64,000 nt of DNA from Arctopsyche grandis (GCF_051622035.1 NC_135364.1:19619001-19683000), one strand, 5' to 3'; positions 1 to 11,146 are shown, counted from the first letter of the stretch. Program-made: numbers and translations. The notes: a model not told the origin generated them from the sequence alone.

Positions 1-75
1 AATGAATTATTACGCACATTGCGACCACGCAAACGACAATGTCGATGGATGGAATTTTGGGTGCCAGATGTTATA
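1..75. repeat. Truncated M1-family MITE fragment at window edge
   Basis: The first ~75 bases match internal parts of the M1 foldback element seen complete elsewhere (for example 828-1040). They share ATTACGCACATTGCGACC near one end and TGGGTGCCAGATGTT near the middle. The element is cut by the window edge or internally deleted. Confidence 0.55.
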
Positions 76-187
76 CTTATTTAATATATACTTCCGCTCA
101 AAACATATAATATTACTGCAAAAGTGTATCCAAAATCTAAATAAAAGATTTAAAATTAGCCTACAAACTGATCTGTTCCTTCGTTAC

Positions 188-791
188 CAGGGCTGTGGAG
201 TCAGAGCATTTCAAGCGGAGACGGAATCCGAGTCGTAAAAAATCAACCGACTCCGACTTCATTTTATTATTTTTAGTATTACGGCATGCGTCAACCAGAG
301 TATCTAATTTTATTGAAGTAAATTGATTATTAAATTGAAATTCTTAAAATTAAAAATAATAAATTTTAATTAGATTAAAAATAAAATCGTTGGATTGCAC
401 GTATTTTGATTTTGGTGAAAACCAATATTTCCTCCATCTTATAATTTTTTTTATTCTCATTTTTATTATTAAATTGATTTGTTTGTGTATCAAATTCATA
501 CACATATACTACTTGTACTTACTTTTTATTTATACCTATTTAATTACCAATAATTTAATAAATTGGGTAACATGTCGATTTTTAGTGATTTTTTTTCATT
601 TTTATATTCTGAAAATCGCTATTATTTTTATTATTAATAATTTTATACGTTGGCAAAAAAAGTCCATCTTACTAAAATCGATTAAGTTGGAGTCGAAGTT
701 TGAAGTCGGAGTCAGAGTCAGGGTCGGAGTCGAATCATAAAATAAGGCCGGAGTCGTAGTCGATATATTTTGATCCGTCTCCACAGCCCTG
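188..791. mobile_element. hAT-like non-autonomous element with CAGGGCTGTGGAGTC termini
   Basis: The left end reads CAGGGCTGTGGAGTC and the right end is its inverse, GTCTCCACAGCCCTG, so the TIRs are nearly perfect. Both subterminal regions are rich in GGAGTC/GACTCC repeats and the middle is AT-rich. CAGGG termini suit the hAT superfamily. The expected 8-bp target duplication is not convincing (TTCGTTAC against GTTTATAC), so the copy is probably old. It has no coding capacity; the open frames inside are accidental. Confidence 0.65.
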
Positions 792-827
792 GTTTATACT
801 TTTTTTTCAGTGACCTCTCATGTACAT

Positions 828-1040
828 GGTAAACGGATTATTGCGCAAATTGCGATCGCGCGCATGACAATCGTTCCTACAAAAATCTCGAATACGGAAT
901 ATCTGGCACTCTAGTTCTCGTTAGTACAATATTTCGCGTGGATAGATTTCGATTTATGGAGTTTTCAGGTGGCAGATGTTCCGTGATGAAGATTTTAGTG
1001 ACGTGCGCGAGATCGTTTTTTGCGGAATAAACACCGAACC
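828..1040. mobile_element. M1-family foldback MITE (213 bp)
   Basis: It starts GGTAAACGGATTATTGCGCA and ends with the inverse of GGTTCGGTGTTTATTCCGCA, so the imperfect TIRs extend about 35 bp. The same sequence recurs at 5732, 6202, 24420, 42082, 58821 and 61209, among other places. It has no ORF and is interpreted as non-autonomous. The superfamily is inferred from the 9-bp TSDs at other copies. Confidence 0.75.
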
Positions 1041-1924
1041 TCGGCGAATTACTACATACTATCTCTCTCTATTGAAAATAATGAAATTGTTAAAGTGGTG
1101 TATGAAATGAGTGCCTCATTTAAAAAAATGTATTTAGAATAGTTTATTTCGTGATGACATCACCAAGTATTACGAAAATAAAAAAATTAGAGGAAAAAGA
1201 AAAGATGACGTATGAGAAGTGTTGCCATACAGCGAGTAGAGTAGATGAGGAGTCGGGAATCGGGATGTGGCACTGGCAGTGGCACGAGCCGCCCGGCCGT
1301 CTGACAGCTGACTCGCTTTTCTCGTCTCTCCTTCTGACTCCCGACTCCACACTTCCGACTCCCGACTCTGTCGTCTCGTCGATGGTCTGTTGGTGTCGCT
1401 CTCGCTGTCATTGCCACGGCCGCTGCCCTTTGCATCTTCATCGTTTGGTATTTCATCTCTTTCTCTCGACATCCCCCTCTCTCTCTCCAATTCGACTTCT
1501 GCCCTTCGTACTCTTCTGCCTTCGCATCAAACTTTCTATTTATCGTCTTCTTTCACATCTCTCACAAGCCTCAATATCAATCTTAACAATATTTCCAACT
1601 TACCTTTTGCTATTGTTTCCACTTTTTACAAGGCTCTTTTATTTTACTCAATTAAACCTGCGTTTTTATTGTCTCTTCAACATGACCTAACCTTAACTAG
1701 ATACATATTTGTTGAGTGTGATCCTTCTTCAGAAAATATACAAGCATTTCTTTCATATTTCATATTGGATAATTAAAAGCAATTAAATATTGCACAAGGT
1801 AGCAGTACTATTCTGTCTGGGATTCAAACCTAGTCCATTTTTTCATTATAATGTGAATAAAACTGGTTTACATTCAAATAGTTTTTCAAATATCAAAGCT
1901 TTAGCTCCTGGACGTTATTTCTTA
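1041..1924. other. No gene recognised; GC-richer patch at 1240-1480
   Basis: Overlapping open frames on both strands at 1144-1776 are not recognisable proteins. The patch at 1240-1480 is richer in GC than its surroundings and contains CT-rich tracts. It could hold the promoter or 5'-UTR exon of the UBIAD1 gene, whose coding exon is preceded by a splice acceptor, but no specific signal proves this. Confidence 0.3.
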
Positions 1925-2561
1925 ACTAGTTACGTACATTGCTCCATATAACTCATTCATTGAAGATTGAGAGAATCCAAAAACGGTTTCTCAGATATCT
2001 TTATTTGAAACAGTATGGTTATTATCCTTGGCTATATCCTAGTGCATTCCTATTAGGGGCGTTAGGTTTCAACTCATTGGAGTCTCGTCGGAATATGTTA
2101 CTGGGAAGGCACTTTTTTAAGCTGTTGAATGGGATAATTCACAATCCTCAGGTTCTAAATGAATTTAGGTTTAATGCACCTAGCAAATTCAGGGACTTGA
2201 GATATCGTGATTTGTTTGTTCCTCCTGTGGCTCGCACAAATATGTTGACAACGGCTCCTATATCTAGGGCTATATATCTGCTCAACCGGATTTCTGGTGA
2301 AATTGACCTCTTCAATATAAAATATACTAATCTGGTTGAGTGGTTGTTGAGGAATGCCAGTGGTTGATTTTGCCTATTAAATATGAATGATTGTTATTAC
2401 TTTATCTATGTTTTTTTTTTTTTATGATTTTATGATTTTAATGATGTTGTGTCAATATTGTTATTTTTATAAGTTATTATTACTGTTATGATGTTATTTT
2501 TACTGAATGACCGGCCACAGTGACGCGTTGGAGATCTCTGTAATGTCACTTTGGCTAATAT

Positions 2562-2592
<31 letters not shown>
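1925..2592 (+). mobile_element. 5'-truncated non-LTR retrotransposon, 3' end
   Basis: An open frame at 1939-2367 (142 aa) resembles the extreme C-terminal tail, beyond the reverse transcriptase, of jockey-like non-LTR elements, including the segment IERIQKRFLRYLYLKQYGYY. It is followed by about 200 bp of AT-rich 3' UTR and a (TAAA)n-type tail at about 2562-2592. The catalytic domain is absent, so this is a dead 5'-truncated insertion. Similar tails close the fragments at 14396 and 35751. Confidence 0.75.
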
Positions 2593-2910
2593 TGCAATAA
2601 GTAGTGGGTAGTTTTCAGTAAACGATTTTCACAACACTATGTATCGCAAACTACTATGTATCGCAATTCATTTAGAAATTAACCCCAGTAGCTGAAGCTT
2701 CGATATTACAAATAATTTTAAATTTAAGTTGAAAATAAACTAGTTTTTTTCGACCTCAAATAAAATAATTGCCGAGGTTTGGGTCTCTGGCGGAAAATGG
2801 TGACGTTACCTTAATTGGAGAAAATTTAATAATTTTAAGTCGAATTTTTAAAGTTTTCTTATCAATTTATTTCATACTAATTTAATAAGAATTCCCATGT
2901 TTCGTTTCAG

Positions 2911-3989
2911 ATAAACCACTCTCAACTATGACTGACACGACATGCAACGGAGAAACCGACGACGAAATCAACAAAAATGAACCTCGAAAATCTCTCTCAG
3001 ATTTGTCCGCAGATCCAAGCAAAAGTATTCTCAAAAACAAATATGAAAGCTCATCGTCAAAGACGACATTTAGAACTAAACTGTTAGAAGTTAGAACTAG
3101 AGTACTCGCTCTGAGGCCATGGTCCTTGAGCGTCAGCCTGATGCCAGCGCTCCTAGGCTCGGCCATAGCGTATAGACTGCCCGGTACTTCAGAATTTAGT
3201 TGGGCAACGTTGTTTTTTACATTGTACACTGTTATAACGGTACACGGTGCAGGTAACGTCGTAAATACTTATTTTGATTACGTGAAGGGGATTGACAATA
3301 GGAAATCAGATGACAGAACGCTCGTTGACCACATATTGCGAAAGGACGAAATCGTCTCACTAGGAGCGATTTTGTACTGTGCCGGATGTGTGGGTTTCAT
3401 CTTCTTGGCGAACTTGTCTCCGGCAAAGGTGGAACACTTAGCATTAGTTTACTTCGGTGGCCTATCTTCCAGCTTCCTCTACACGGGTGGGATAGGTTTT
3501 AAATATATAGCTCTAGGTGACGTTCTCATTTTAATTATCTTCGGTCCCATATCGGTGCTGTTTGCATTTATGTCACAAACAGGCCGGGTCGATTGGGTGA
3601 CTATATATTACGCTATACCCCTCGCACTCAACACAGAGGCGATTTTACACAGCAACAACACCAGGGATTTGGAAGCAGATAGTAGAGCAGGTATCGTCAC
3701 TCTGGCTATTCTCATCGGCCACACGGCATCCCACATGCTATACGCATTCTTGCTTTTCACGCCTTACATCTTATTCATGGTGGCGGCCACTAAATACTCG
3801 TATTGGTTCATGTTACCACTTTTAACTCTACCTCGAGCGTTCAAAATCGAAAGAAACTTTCGATGTCCGGATACTTTAAAGTATGTGCCGAGACAAACGG
3901 CTCAGTTGAATTTCTTCTTTGGACTGCTTTACATTGTTGCATGTAGTTTTGCTCACACCTTACCGTTTTTGGTCAGAGGTAAAGCCTAA
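2911..3989 (+). CDS. heix: UbiA prenyltransferase domain-containing protein 1 (UBIAD1/heix)
   Basis: The CDS is 2928-3989, 353 aa in one exon. UBIAD1 enzymes prenylate menadione-like acceptors to make menaquinone-4, act in ER/Golgi and mitochondrial membranes, and bind HMG-CoA reductase in vertebrates. The family signature is clear: the first Asp-rich motif NTYFDYVKGID (about residue 110) is followed by KSDDRTLVD, as in animal UBIAD1. Eight or more hydrophobic segments follow, and a second Asp-rich site NNTRDLEADSRAGIVT lies near residue 245. The N-terminal ~60 residues are polar and disordered. The sequence TTTCGTTTCAG ends at 2910, so a non-coding 5' exon probably lies upstream. A polyadenylation-type AATAAA occurs near 4176. 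Length and motifs are complete, with no sign of decay. Confidence 0.93.
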
Positions 3990-5731
3990 GTACTATTAAG
4001 AGTCTTTGTTTCGATGTTTGTTGTTGTATATTTTAATCGTTTTGTACTACTATATTTTTTACAGAAAGTGGCATCTTGTATCGTTTCCTGTAATTAGATT
4101 GTTGTTGGTTTTTTTTTACGGTATTTTATTCACAATCATAGTGCATTTAATATGATCATTTTAATGGAAATGAGGAATAAATATTTATTGTATTACATAA
4201 TAAGTTAGTTTTTTTTATATATATAATTGTTAACGTTCTCTACCAGTGCTGACCACAAAAGTAAATTGTAACTTTAAATCATGTCTCCTTTAACATTATC
4301 CTGACAAGTCTATGTTAAAGTTTTATTAAATCAATTTGACTTAGGTGTTTACAATTTTCTTCTGTGTCAAATACACACTGTTATAATTTTAGTTAAATGT
4401 GAATTAATGCGATTTCATATCAAGATTATCAAGTGTTCTGACAAATTTTATACAAATTTATATAAGAGTACATTTAAAATCTTCAAGTTCAATTTTAAAA
4501 ATAAAATGAAATATTAAAAATCCTGCTTAGAAAATAATGAGTCGAAATATGTATATTTGTTATTAGAGTAAAATTCTTCTCACATCACAATATCATTTGA
4601 ATCATTCGTGCTTGTGTACTTAATATATTTATATATTTCTGAATAATGATAATTTTGAAAATTGCAATGTGAGTGTCATGCGGCTGTAACGTGTACTACT
4701 TTTAATTGTTTTGTGAAAGTCAGGGTTAAAATTTGATTAATACTAATGTTCAACTAATAAAATGTATCTATATTAATAAGAATGAAACATAATTTCCAAT
4801 AATAATTTTGTATGTATTTTTATCAAAGGAACTCTCTGAAAGAATGAAGCCTTTCTCATGTAATTCACGTGAGATTGTGTGTTGATTTATGATGATTGAT
4901 TTGAACTGTATTATATGGAATTTTTATTCATATTAATCAATAAATACTGACAATACTACTGCAGATTTTACATTGTTGAAAAAAATGCATTTGCTACTCG
5001 CTTCACTCTCACAGTCCAAGGTATATTTTGTTAAAGATCTGCATTGATTTATTATATTAAAATAATTTATTGTTGCTGTACAAGGAATTGTGTTAAGCAT
5101 TTATCAGGACTGATTATATTATTATTACATATTGGAATACAAATGTATAATATATGACATTTTTTTAAATACACTGATTTTTATTTGATCGCTCATGGTA
5201 TATGTTAGCAAGATAATTGCAGAACTATTATCGTTGTCTCTATAATTAGAACACTAAAGATATATTATATGTATTATAGATTAAAGAAGTGAATATGCTG
5301 GAAAAATGTGACTTGATTTGACGATTGTAACCGTTTTATGGTAAGATATTAATGATTCAACTTAGTAACTGCGGGGACTCAGTATTTCTGAACAATGAGA
5401 GGTGTCATGATTGGCAAGCAGTTTATCTGAAAACGGGAATTTTGGACGTTCCAAAAGGTTTCTTCGTAACGCCGGGAGTAGGGAAATGACATCGGGACGA
5501 TTCCAGAATAATGGAATACTGGAACGTAAATTAGAGCTACTAGTTCTAATTTACGGAAATTTAATTATTTGATCGAATTGGGTGAAATTTAAACTTTTTA
5601 ATCGTAATCTATTTTGCGAGGGACGTGCAAAGAATCTCAATGCATTTTTTCGACAAAATGGGGTCTTTTTTTATTACTTATTTTAGCTAATATTCAATTC
5701 TCGGATTAATATTTTTTGTCATCTTCACGAT
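3990..5731. other. AT-rich 3' UTR and intergenic spacer
   Basis: The stretch is very AT-rich with no ORF above background. It holds the 3' UTR of the UBIAD1 gene with a likely AATAAA near 4176. I see no RNA gene or repeat with clear boundaries before the MITE at 5732. Confidence 0.4.
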
Positions 5732-5938
5732 GGTTTGGTGATTATTTCGCAAAAAGCGATCTCGCGCACGTCACTAAAATCTCGATCACAAGACCTAAAA
5801 ACTCCATCTCCACCTAAAAAGTATCAAGTGAAATATTGTACTAACGAGAACTTGAGTGCCAGATATTCCGTATTCCGATATTTATGGCAACGATTGTCGT
5901 GCATGCGATCGCAATTTGCTCAATAATAATCGTTTGCC
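5732..5938. mobile_element. M1-family MITE with perfect 9-bp target duplication
   Basis: The element starts GGTTTGGTGATTATTTCGCA and ends AATAATCGTTTGCC, opposite in orientation to the copy at 828. CTTCACGAT flanks it directly on both sides (5723-5731 and 5939-5947), a perfect 9-bp TSD of the kind left by Mutator-like (MULE) transposases. It has no coding capacity. Confidence 0.85.
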
Positions 5939-6235
5939 CTTCACGATGTATGGTGTAATGAATAATATTTATATTTAAAGTGGTCTGAAAATTCTCTAAA
6001 TAAACTTTGTTTGTTTATTCTGCAAGTCACTTGCGTGCCGGCCTTTGCTTTATGGCACAACGCGACAAATTGCTGCGAAATGCTTTTTCTGATAAACAAT
6101 AAATTACTTGAAAACTAATATCTGGTTACCTCGAAATGTTCAATACGCAGTAAAGACGGTTTTAAATTTAATAATTTTCGCCGAAAGTAAATAAGAAAAA
6201 TGGTAAACGGATTATTCCGCAAAAAGTCAGTCACT

Positions 6236-6562
6236 GGCTACGTCCATACTACCGATATCTACACCCGATATTTAGGAATTTTTCCATAACCAGTTCCTAA
6301 ATAGCAACCACAGGTTGCAATACGAGAACTGGATATGGAAAAATTCCTAAATATCGGGTGTAGATATCGGTAGTGTGGACCAGTGGCGGCTCGTGAAAAT
6401 TCATAGAGGGGGGCTGCAGAAATTAATCGGGCTTTAGTAGCTCGTTGACCATACCGGTGATCAAATTCAGATAAAAATAGCATGCATATGTACTATAATG
6501 CAGCCCTGCAGCCCATATGGACGGCAAAAATAGCATGATTTTTTTCTGGTGTGGACGTAGCC
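6236..6562. mobile_element. M5 foldback MITE (GGCTACGTCCA termini, 3-bp TSD)
   Basis: Its termini are GGCTACGTCCATAC and GTGTGGACGTAGCC, and its interior is a long hairpin (CTACCGATATCTACACCCGA against its inverse). ACT flanks both sides (6233-6235 and 6563-6565), and the empty site is visible in other M1 copies as GTCACTAAAATCTCG. A second copy lies at 50767-50903 with ATA on both sides. Confidence 0.75.
6381..6548. mobile_element. hAT-type MITE with perfect 8-bp TSD
   Basis: It begins CAGTGGCGGCTCGTG and ends TTTTTTTCTG. GTGTGGAC is directly repeated at 6373-6380 and 6549-6556, the 8-bp TSD expected of hAT. The start shares CAGTGGCGG with the full hAT element at 7759, so that element or a relative could have mobilised it. 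Confidence 0.75.
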
Positions 6563-7097
6563 ACTAATATCTCGATCATTGAACATTTGGCAATCGAGTT
6601 CTCATCAGTACAATGTCTCGCGTGGGAAGTTTTCGATTGATGGATTTTTTGGGTGTCAGATGTTTGGTGATCTACATTTTAGTGACTTGCGCGAAATCGG
6701 TTTTTGCGAAATAATCACCGAACCGAGAAAAATATGGTGTTCGAATGTCAGGTTCGATCGTTCGCATTTCGTGGAATTAAAAGGGTCGACTATCGTCGTA
6801 CGAGTACGAGTATCGGATAGATTCAGTCCGGTGGCCGTCTGGGCTGACCTATATCTAAAACCCGCTCCACAATCTCGCCAAAACTATACGAGAACAGCCA
6901 AATACGAGAGTGTAGTGAACATATTCGTCAAGTCCCGCCTATATTCGTGCGGTCTCCATTTCGTGGCGGTATTTCGGACCCGAATCAAAGAGTTCTCGTG
7001 TAGTTTTGTGTTCGCGCGAGACCCTCCCTCCACACTCCCGTCGCGTCAGTCGGTCGGCATTAACCGCACTGCGCTCTCGTCGATTTTATTAACAAAA

Positions 7098-7470
7098 ATG
7101 CCTACGAATTGGACGCACGATCTCGAACTAACATTTATGGAAATATACCAGTGTCATCCTATTATGTGGGATCCTAAACATCGGGACCATAAAGACAGAA
7201 ACAAAGTACACGATGCGTGGAATAAAATAAGTGAAATAATGAATATACCTCTCAAAGAATTGAAAAGCAAGAAAGACTCCCTTATGACAACTTATAGGAT
7301 GCATAAGCGAAGAATAAAAGCATCGTAACATTCAGGCGCCGGCACTGATGATATATATATATACGCCGATATGGTTCGCTTTTAGCGTGATGGATTCTTT
7401 TTTGGGGGATATCATGGATGGCAACAGTAATAAAATATTCCAACGTCTCTTAATAACTATTTTTTCTCGA
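7098..7470 (+). pseudogene. MADF-domain gene relic (stop plus frameshift)
   Basis: From ATG 7098 the frame encodes a MADF (Adf-1-like DNA-binding) domain. It has the FMEIYQCHPIMWDPKHRDHK start, a DAWNKISEIMN helix and LKSKKDSLMTTYRMHKRR. A TAA at 7326 ends it at 77 codons. The same frame then reads HSGAGTDDIYIY, the usual MADF continuation, before a (TA)n run at about 7350. Beyond that run the match resumes in another frame as PIWFAFSVMDSFL. One nonsense and one slippage-type frameshift make it a pseudogene. MADF proteins occur both as host regulators and beside PIF/Harbinger transposases; no transposase is seen here. Confidence 0.6.
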
Positions 7471-7758
7471 ATTAATAAAAAATTGTAATATGTTATTGCA
7501 CATAATGCTACAGCGACTGACATTTCTAACACGTCCATCTTGTATGACTACCGAACTGACAAATGCGCGAGTGAGAATGTAGTGAGCTGCTTTCGGTCTC
7601 GTGTTGTTTCGGCGAGACCCGAGACCGAGAGTCTCGACGAGAATGTGGAGCCCGCTTAAGAGGGCTGTACACCCGAAACCTTAATTTTGTTACCGTTCCT
7701 TTCTTCGATATATATATATTGAGTGAATGCGACAATATATATCAATATATATATTGAG

Positions 7759-10487
7759 CAGTGGCGGACGGTGGGTGTTAATACCGGGTGTGCTGTGTAT
7801 GCCGTAGGGCGTAGGGTATAAAATTAGCAATTAAAAAAAAATACTCGTTTTGCATTACAAAAATGTTTAATTTATTAGTTATTTATACATAAGTTCAATG
7901 CGACGTTTCTGAGACATAAACTTTTCAATCACGTCTGCATAGAATGTGTCTTTCTGTTTTAATTCCACCAATAACTTTTTTTCTATTGAAATTAAGCTAA
8001 GGCCACATAATCTATCTTGACCTTGCGTACCTCTATAGCAAGTTTTTATTCTTTTCAGCGCCGAAAAAGAACGTTCTGCTGAAGCTGTACTGCTTGGTAT
8101 CGTTAATATTAATTCTCCCAGCTTAAACACCTCTTTAAAACCAGATTCGAGGCTATTTTTTGTCATGAATTGTATTAATTCATGAACAGGTTTCTCTGAA
8201 AATTCAGAGCTGGAATATAGCACAATGAGTTCGTTTTTCAATCGAATATAATCAAACAGTGATCCATAAAAATCTTTTAATTTATTAATTAAAACATTTG
8301 GAAAATTTTCTTTATATTCGTCATATTTATCATTACAAAGAAGGTGGAAATATTCTAATTTGGAAAGTGAAGAATATCTACATTCGACTTGTGCGATTAT
8401 GCTATCAACTATTTTGAAATATAATTGACGAAATGAAGTTTTATCTTCTACTTCTGAATAATTTTTTAATCTTTGTGGCCTACGATCATGATCATCATTT
8501 TTTTCATTTAAATAATTATTCCATAACATTTCAAAATTATTATCCCTTTCGTATTTCAGTTGCTGCAAAACATCATTATTTTTTTTACAACAATATAAAA
8601 CGTCCGTAGATTTAGATTGAAGAATGTTATACAAAACATCAGTTATTCCAAACAGTTTTGAAAAAATTTGAAGAAGTTTAATTGTTTGAAAATCCTCTAA
8701 AAAGCCTAAAAACCCTCGTGCTTTTATAACAGTATCTGTGTCCCATAATTCACAATTTTCTATAACATGTCGAAAAAAATCTGTAAATTGACTTCTGTAT
8801 TGTTGTACTGTGCTACTTAAACGAGATGTAAAATTCCACCTTGTGGGTGCTACAGAGGGAAGTCTTTTTGTCACAAATTCCTGTAAAGCGAATACTCTTT
8901 TGGAAGATTTTGAAAAGTATGTAGACAATCCATTTAAAGTTTGAAAAAATGATTTACTTTCTTTAATATCAGAAAGACCTTGCTGCAATACTAAATTCAA
9001 TACATGAGCATAACAGTGTGTAAAAAGAGCAAAAGGATAAGCATTGAGGACTTTGGATTGCAAACCATTTACGTGTCCACTCATTACACTTGCTCCATCA
9101 TAAGTCTGTCCAACCAATTTGTCTTGAATTTTAAATTCTTCAACTATGTTCACCACGTGACGGAATAGACCATTAGATGTTTTATCAGCACTAACGTCTG
9201 TAAAACTAATAAACCGTTCATGTACATTGCCTTTACATACAAAACGTAAAACTGTTGAGAGCTGTGATTTTGTCATTATATCTGAAGTTTCATCGAGAAT
9301 AATAGCAACAAAACTTGCTGACTCTACTTCATTTTTTATATGAACTTTAATAACATGAGCGATTGCTTCGATTATGTCATTTTGTATACTTGGAGAAGTA
9401 CCACGAAAGGTAGTAGCAGTATTTAAATGAGTATCTAAAACAGAATCATATTCTCGAAGAGCATTTAGATATTCAATGTAATTGCCTTTGTTTACGGAAT
9501 TACATGACTCGTCGTGACCTCGCAGGGACAGTTCTTGTTTTCCTAGATAGATTATTGCGTTAATAATTCGTTTTAAAACATCTCTATTTTTATTTACTTG
9601 TTCATTATGTCGACTTATTTCGGCTTTACGTTGACTGTCAATTAATACGTCGATTCGTTGTTTGCCAAACATTTGTATGGAAAGAAATGATTGAACGTGT
9701 GCCTGCGATCCTTCGTGTTTCTTCAGTGCTGCTGTCAAATGGTTGAGATCAGCAAATCCTTCTTTGTTCCACACATTAATATCTTTGGAGAACAATAAAC
9801 ATGGCCAGCAGAAAAGTTTGGATCGAATTTCACAGCCTGTAATCCATTCGAATTTTTTATAATTTGAAACGCAAAAATGTCTAGTGTAAACTTTTGTTTT
9901 TTCTTTATGCAAACTGGATAAATTTGGAAGAGACGGACACGGTTTCCCATATTTAATTATTTTTAATTTTATCTCAAAACTTCTATTTGAAAACGGAATA
10001 GTTAAAATGTCTTGAACACTGTTAGCCATTATTAGTTATTAGAGGTAATAATATGACCATAAAAATACGAATGTGCGAAAAAGTACGAGACCACGTGTCG
10101 CATCGCATTCGGTCAATTGCCGAGTGGTGCGGTGCGGTGCGGTGCGCGGTGCTCTGAAGTCGTAGCACACCGTGCGTCTTAATATCGCGAACAAACCTAT
10201 ACAAGCGAATATCCGCCTGCACACTCCAACCAAACCCACCAATTTGCTGCACGGCATAGGTATTCTCTCGTCGCGGCGCACAAACTACATCTAACATCAC
10301 ACAACACGCTGCAGACTGCACACCACATCATACACCATACATTTAGCGCACGCGGTAAATACACCATACACATCAATGCCTGTTTATACAACAACACATT
10401 ATTTTGTATTAAAATACTACTTTATGTGGTCTTTGGTTTTCACGGGTGTGCGCCGCACACCTAGCACACACCCAATATACGCCACTG
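7759..10487 (-). mobile_element. Complete hAT transposon, 2729 bp, perfect 8-bp TSD
   Basis: The terminal sequences are CAGTGGCGGACGGTGGGTGT and, inverted from the other end, CAGTGGCGTATATTGGGTGT. GGGTGTGC motifs are repeated subterminally. ATATTGAG is directly repeated at 7751-7758 and 10488-10495, an exact hAT 8-bp TSD. The empty site is visible in the other M3 copies. One uninterrupted transposase ORF lies inside, so the element looks recent and possibly autonomous. Confidence 0.92.
7879..10029 (-). CDS. hAT-family transposase (716 aa, intact)
   Basis: The protein is a ZMYM1-like/DUF4371-type hAT transposase. An N-terminal TTF-type zinc-finger region has CWPCLLFSKD near residue 75 and a paired-His stretch HEGSQAHVQ. 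The RNase H-like core follows, with a probable first catalytic Asp in ILDETSD (about residue 245) and TYDGASVMSG downstream. The C-terminal hAT dimerisation region lies near residues 640-690, with LTIPSSTASAERSFSALKRI. The start is ATG 10029 and the frame is unbroken to TAA 7879. It is expected to bind the element's own termini and catalyse cut-and-paste. About 450 bp of GC-richer sequence between the ATG and the end at 10487 probably holds the promoter. Confidence 0.93.
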   Translation of the reverse strand: MANSVQDILTIPFSNRSFEIKLKIIKYGKPCPSLPNLSSLHKEKTKVYTRHFCVSNYKKFEWITGCEIRSKLFCWPCLLFSKDINVWNKEGFADLNHLTAALKKHEGSQAHVQSFLSIQMFGKQRIDVLIDSQRKAEISRHNEQVNKNRDVLKRIINAIIYLGKQELSLRGHDESCNSVNKGNYIEYLNALREYDSVLDTHLNTATTFRGTSPSIQNDIIEAIAHVIKVHIKNEVESASFVAIILDETSDIMTKSQLSTVLRFVCKGNVHERFISFTDVSADKTSNGLFRHVVNIVEEFKIQDKLVGQTYDGASVMSGHVNGLQSKVLNAYPFALFTHCYAHVLNLVLQQGLSDIKESKSFFQTLNGLSTYFSKSSKRVFALQEFVTKRLPSVAPTRWNFTSRLSSTVQQYRSQFTDFFRHVIENCELWDTDTVIKARGFLGFLEDFQTIKLLQIFSKLFGITDVLYNILQSKSTDVLYCCKKNNDVLQQLKYERDNNFEMLWNNYLNEKNDDHDRRPQRLKNYSEVEDKTSFRQLYFKIVDSIIAQVECRYSSLSKLEYFHLLCNDKYDEYKENFPNVLINKLKDFYGSLFDYIRLKNELIVLYSSSEFSEKPVHELIQFMTKNSLESGFKEVFKLGELILTIPSSTASAERSFSALKRIKTCYRGTQGQDRLCGLSLISIEKKLLVELKQKDTFYADVIEKFMSQKRRIELMYK

Positions 10488-10671
10488 ATATTGAGTGAAT
10501 GTGACAGTTGCGCTTCGACCAGATAAAACGTATTTTAAATTGACAAAATCGAGGTTTCGTATTCTACTATCTTCTCTTCCAAAACTGGACCAATTTTTAA
10601 AAAAATTTCATCATCGGTATGAGAAAGATACTTTCTGTGCATCTATCGGCGTATTTTTTAAAAAATCGACC

Positions 10672-11146
10672 TGTAGGCATATAGTACAACTGAAATGATC
10701 TCATCAGGTCACTGCGACACATATTCAGGAAAGTCATTAACGCATGGCACACGCTCGCCTCGTCAAAAGGTCGACACGTGTTTCTATACACGTGTCTGGG
10801 AAACAAAGGAAGAACACACTGAACCCATAAAAACCACGAACTACGTCCAGGCGTATGAACCCATAAAACCACGCTCGCAGCATAACTGGGGCAGCGCGAG
10901 TACCAAGAACAAAAGATGTGCACACGACACACTTCAACCCAAAACGTTTATAAAGCAACGCAGCAACCTCCACCGGCAGAGTGAGCCTCTGGAGTTCAAA
11001 CAGATCACTTCTCCGAAGAAACCTCTTCGTACATACAATAACCATTGTACCAATTGAACGCAAATAAACGATCCTCTTTCAAACTCAACTGAATTTCCAT
11101 AGGCCGGGAAACGGTCGAAACCTTTCACTCGACCACCTGTTCTATA
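10672..11146 (+). mobile_element. Solo LTR (475 bp) with 4-bp TSD GACC
   Basis: It is bounded by TGTAGGCATATAGT at the left and CCTGTTCTATA at the right, with GACC on both sides (10668-10671 and 11147-11150). Comparison with 17020-17517 shows exactly this block is absent from the uninterrupted M3 copy. TATAAAG near 10951 and AATAAA at 11063 suit an LTR promoter and poly(A) signal. The downstream string TAGGCCGGGAAACGGTC resembles the LTR at 34546, suggesting related LTR families. No internal region remains. Confidence 0.75.

Larger units (their letters stand above)
6202..6724. mobile_element. M1-family MITE interrupted by two nested MITEs
   Basis: The outer ends GGTAAACGGATTATTCCGCA and the inverse of GGTTCGGTGATTATTTCGCA define an M1 copy. 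AAGAAAAAT (6193-6201) and GAGAAAAAT (6725-6733) are an 8/9-matching TSD. A foldback MITE (6236-6562) sits inside it, and that in turn contains a hAT-type MITE (6381-6548). Confidence 0.8.

Noticed and set aside
1144..1776. Overlapping ORFs of 68-179 aa on both strands
   Set aside because: No recognisable domain, low-complexity Ser/Leu-rich translations and no splice context; probably chance in a GC-richer, CT-rich patch.
6579..7097. 5' extension of the MADF frame as one 249-aa protein
   Set aside because: The first ~170 codons run through the M1 MITE and unrelated spacer. Only the part from Met 7098 matches a MADF domain.
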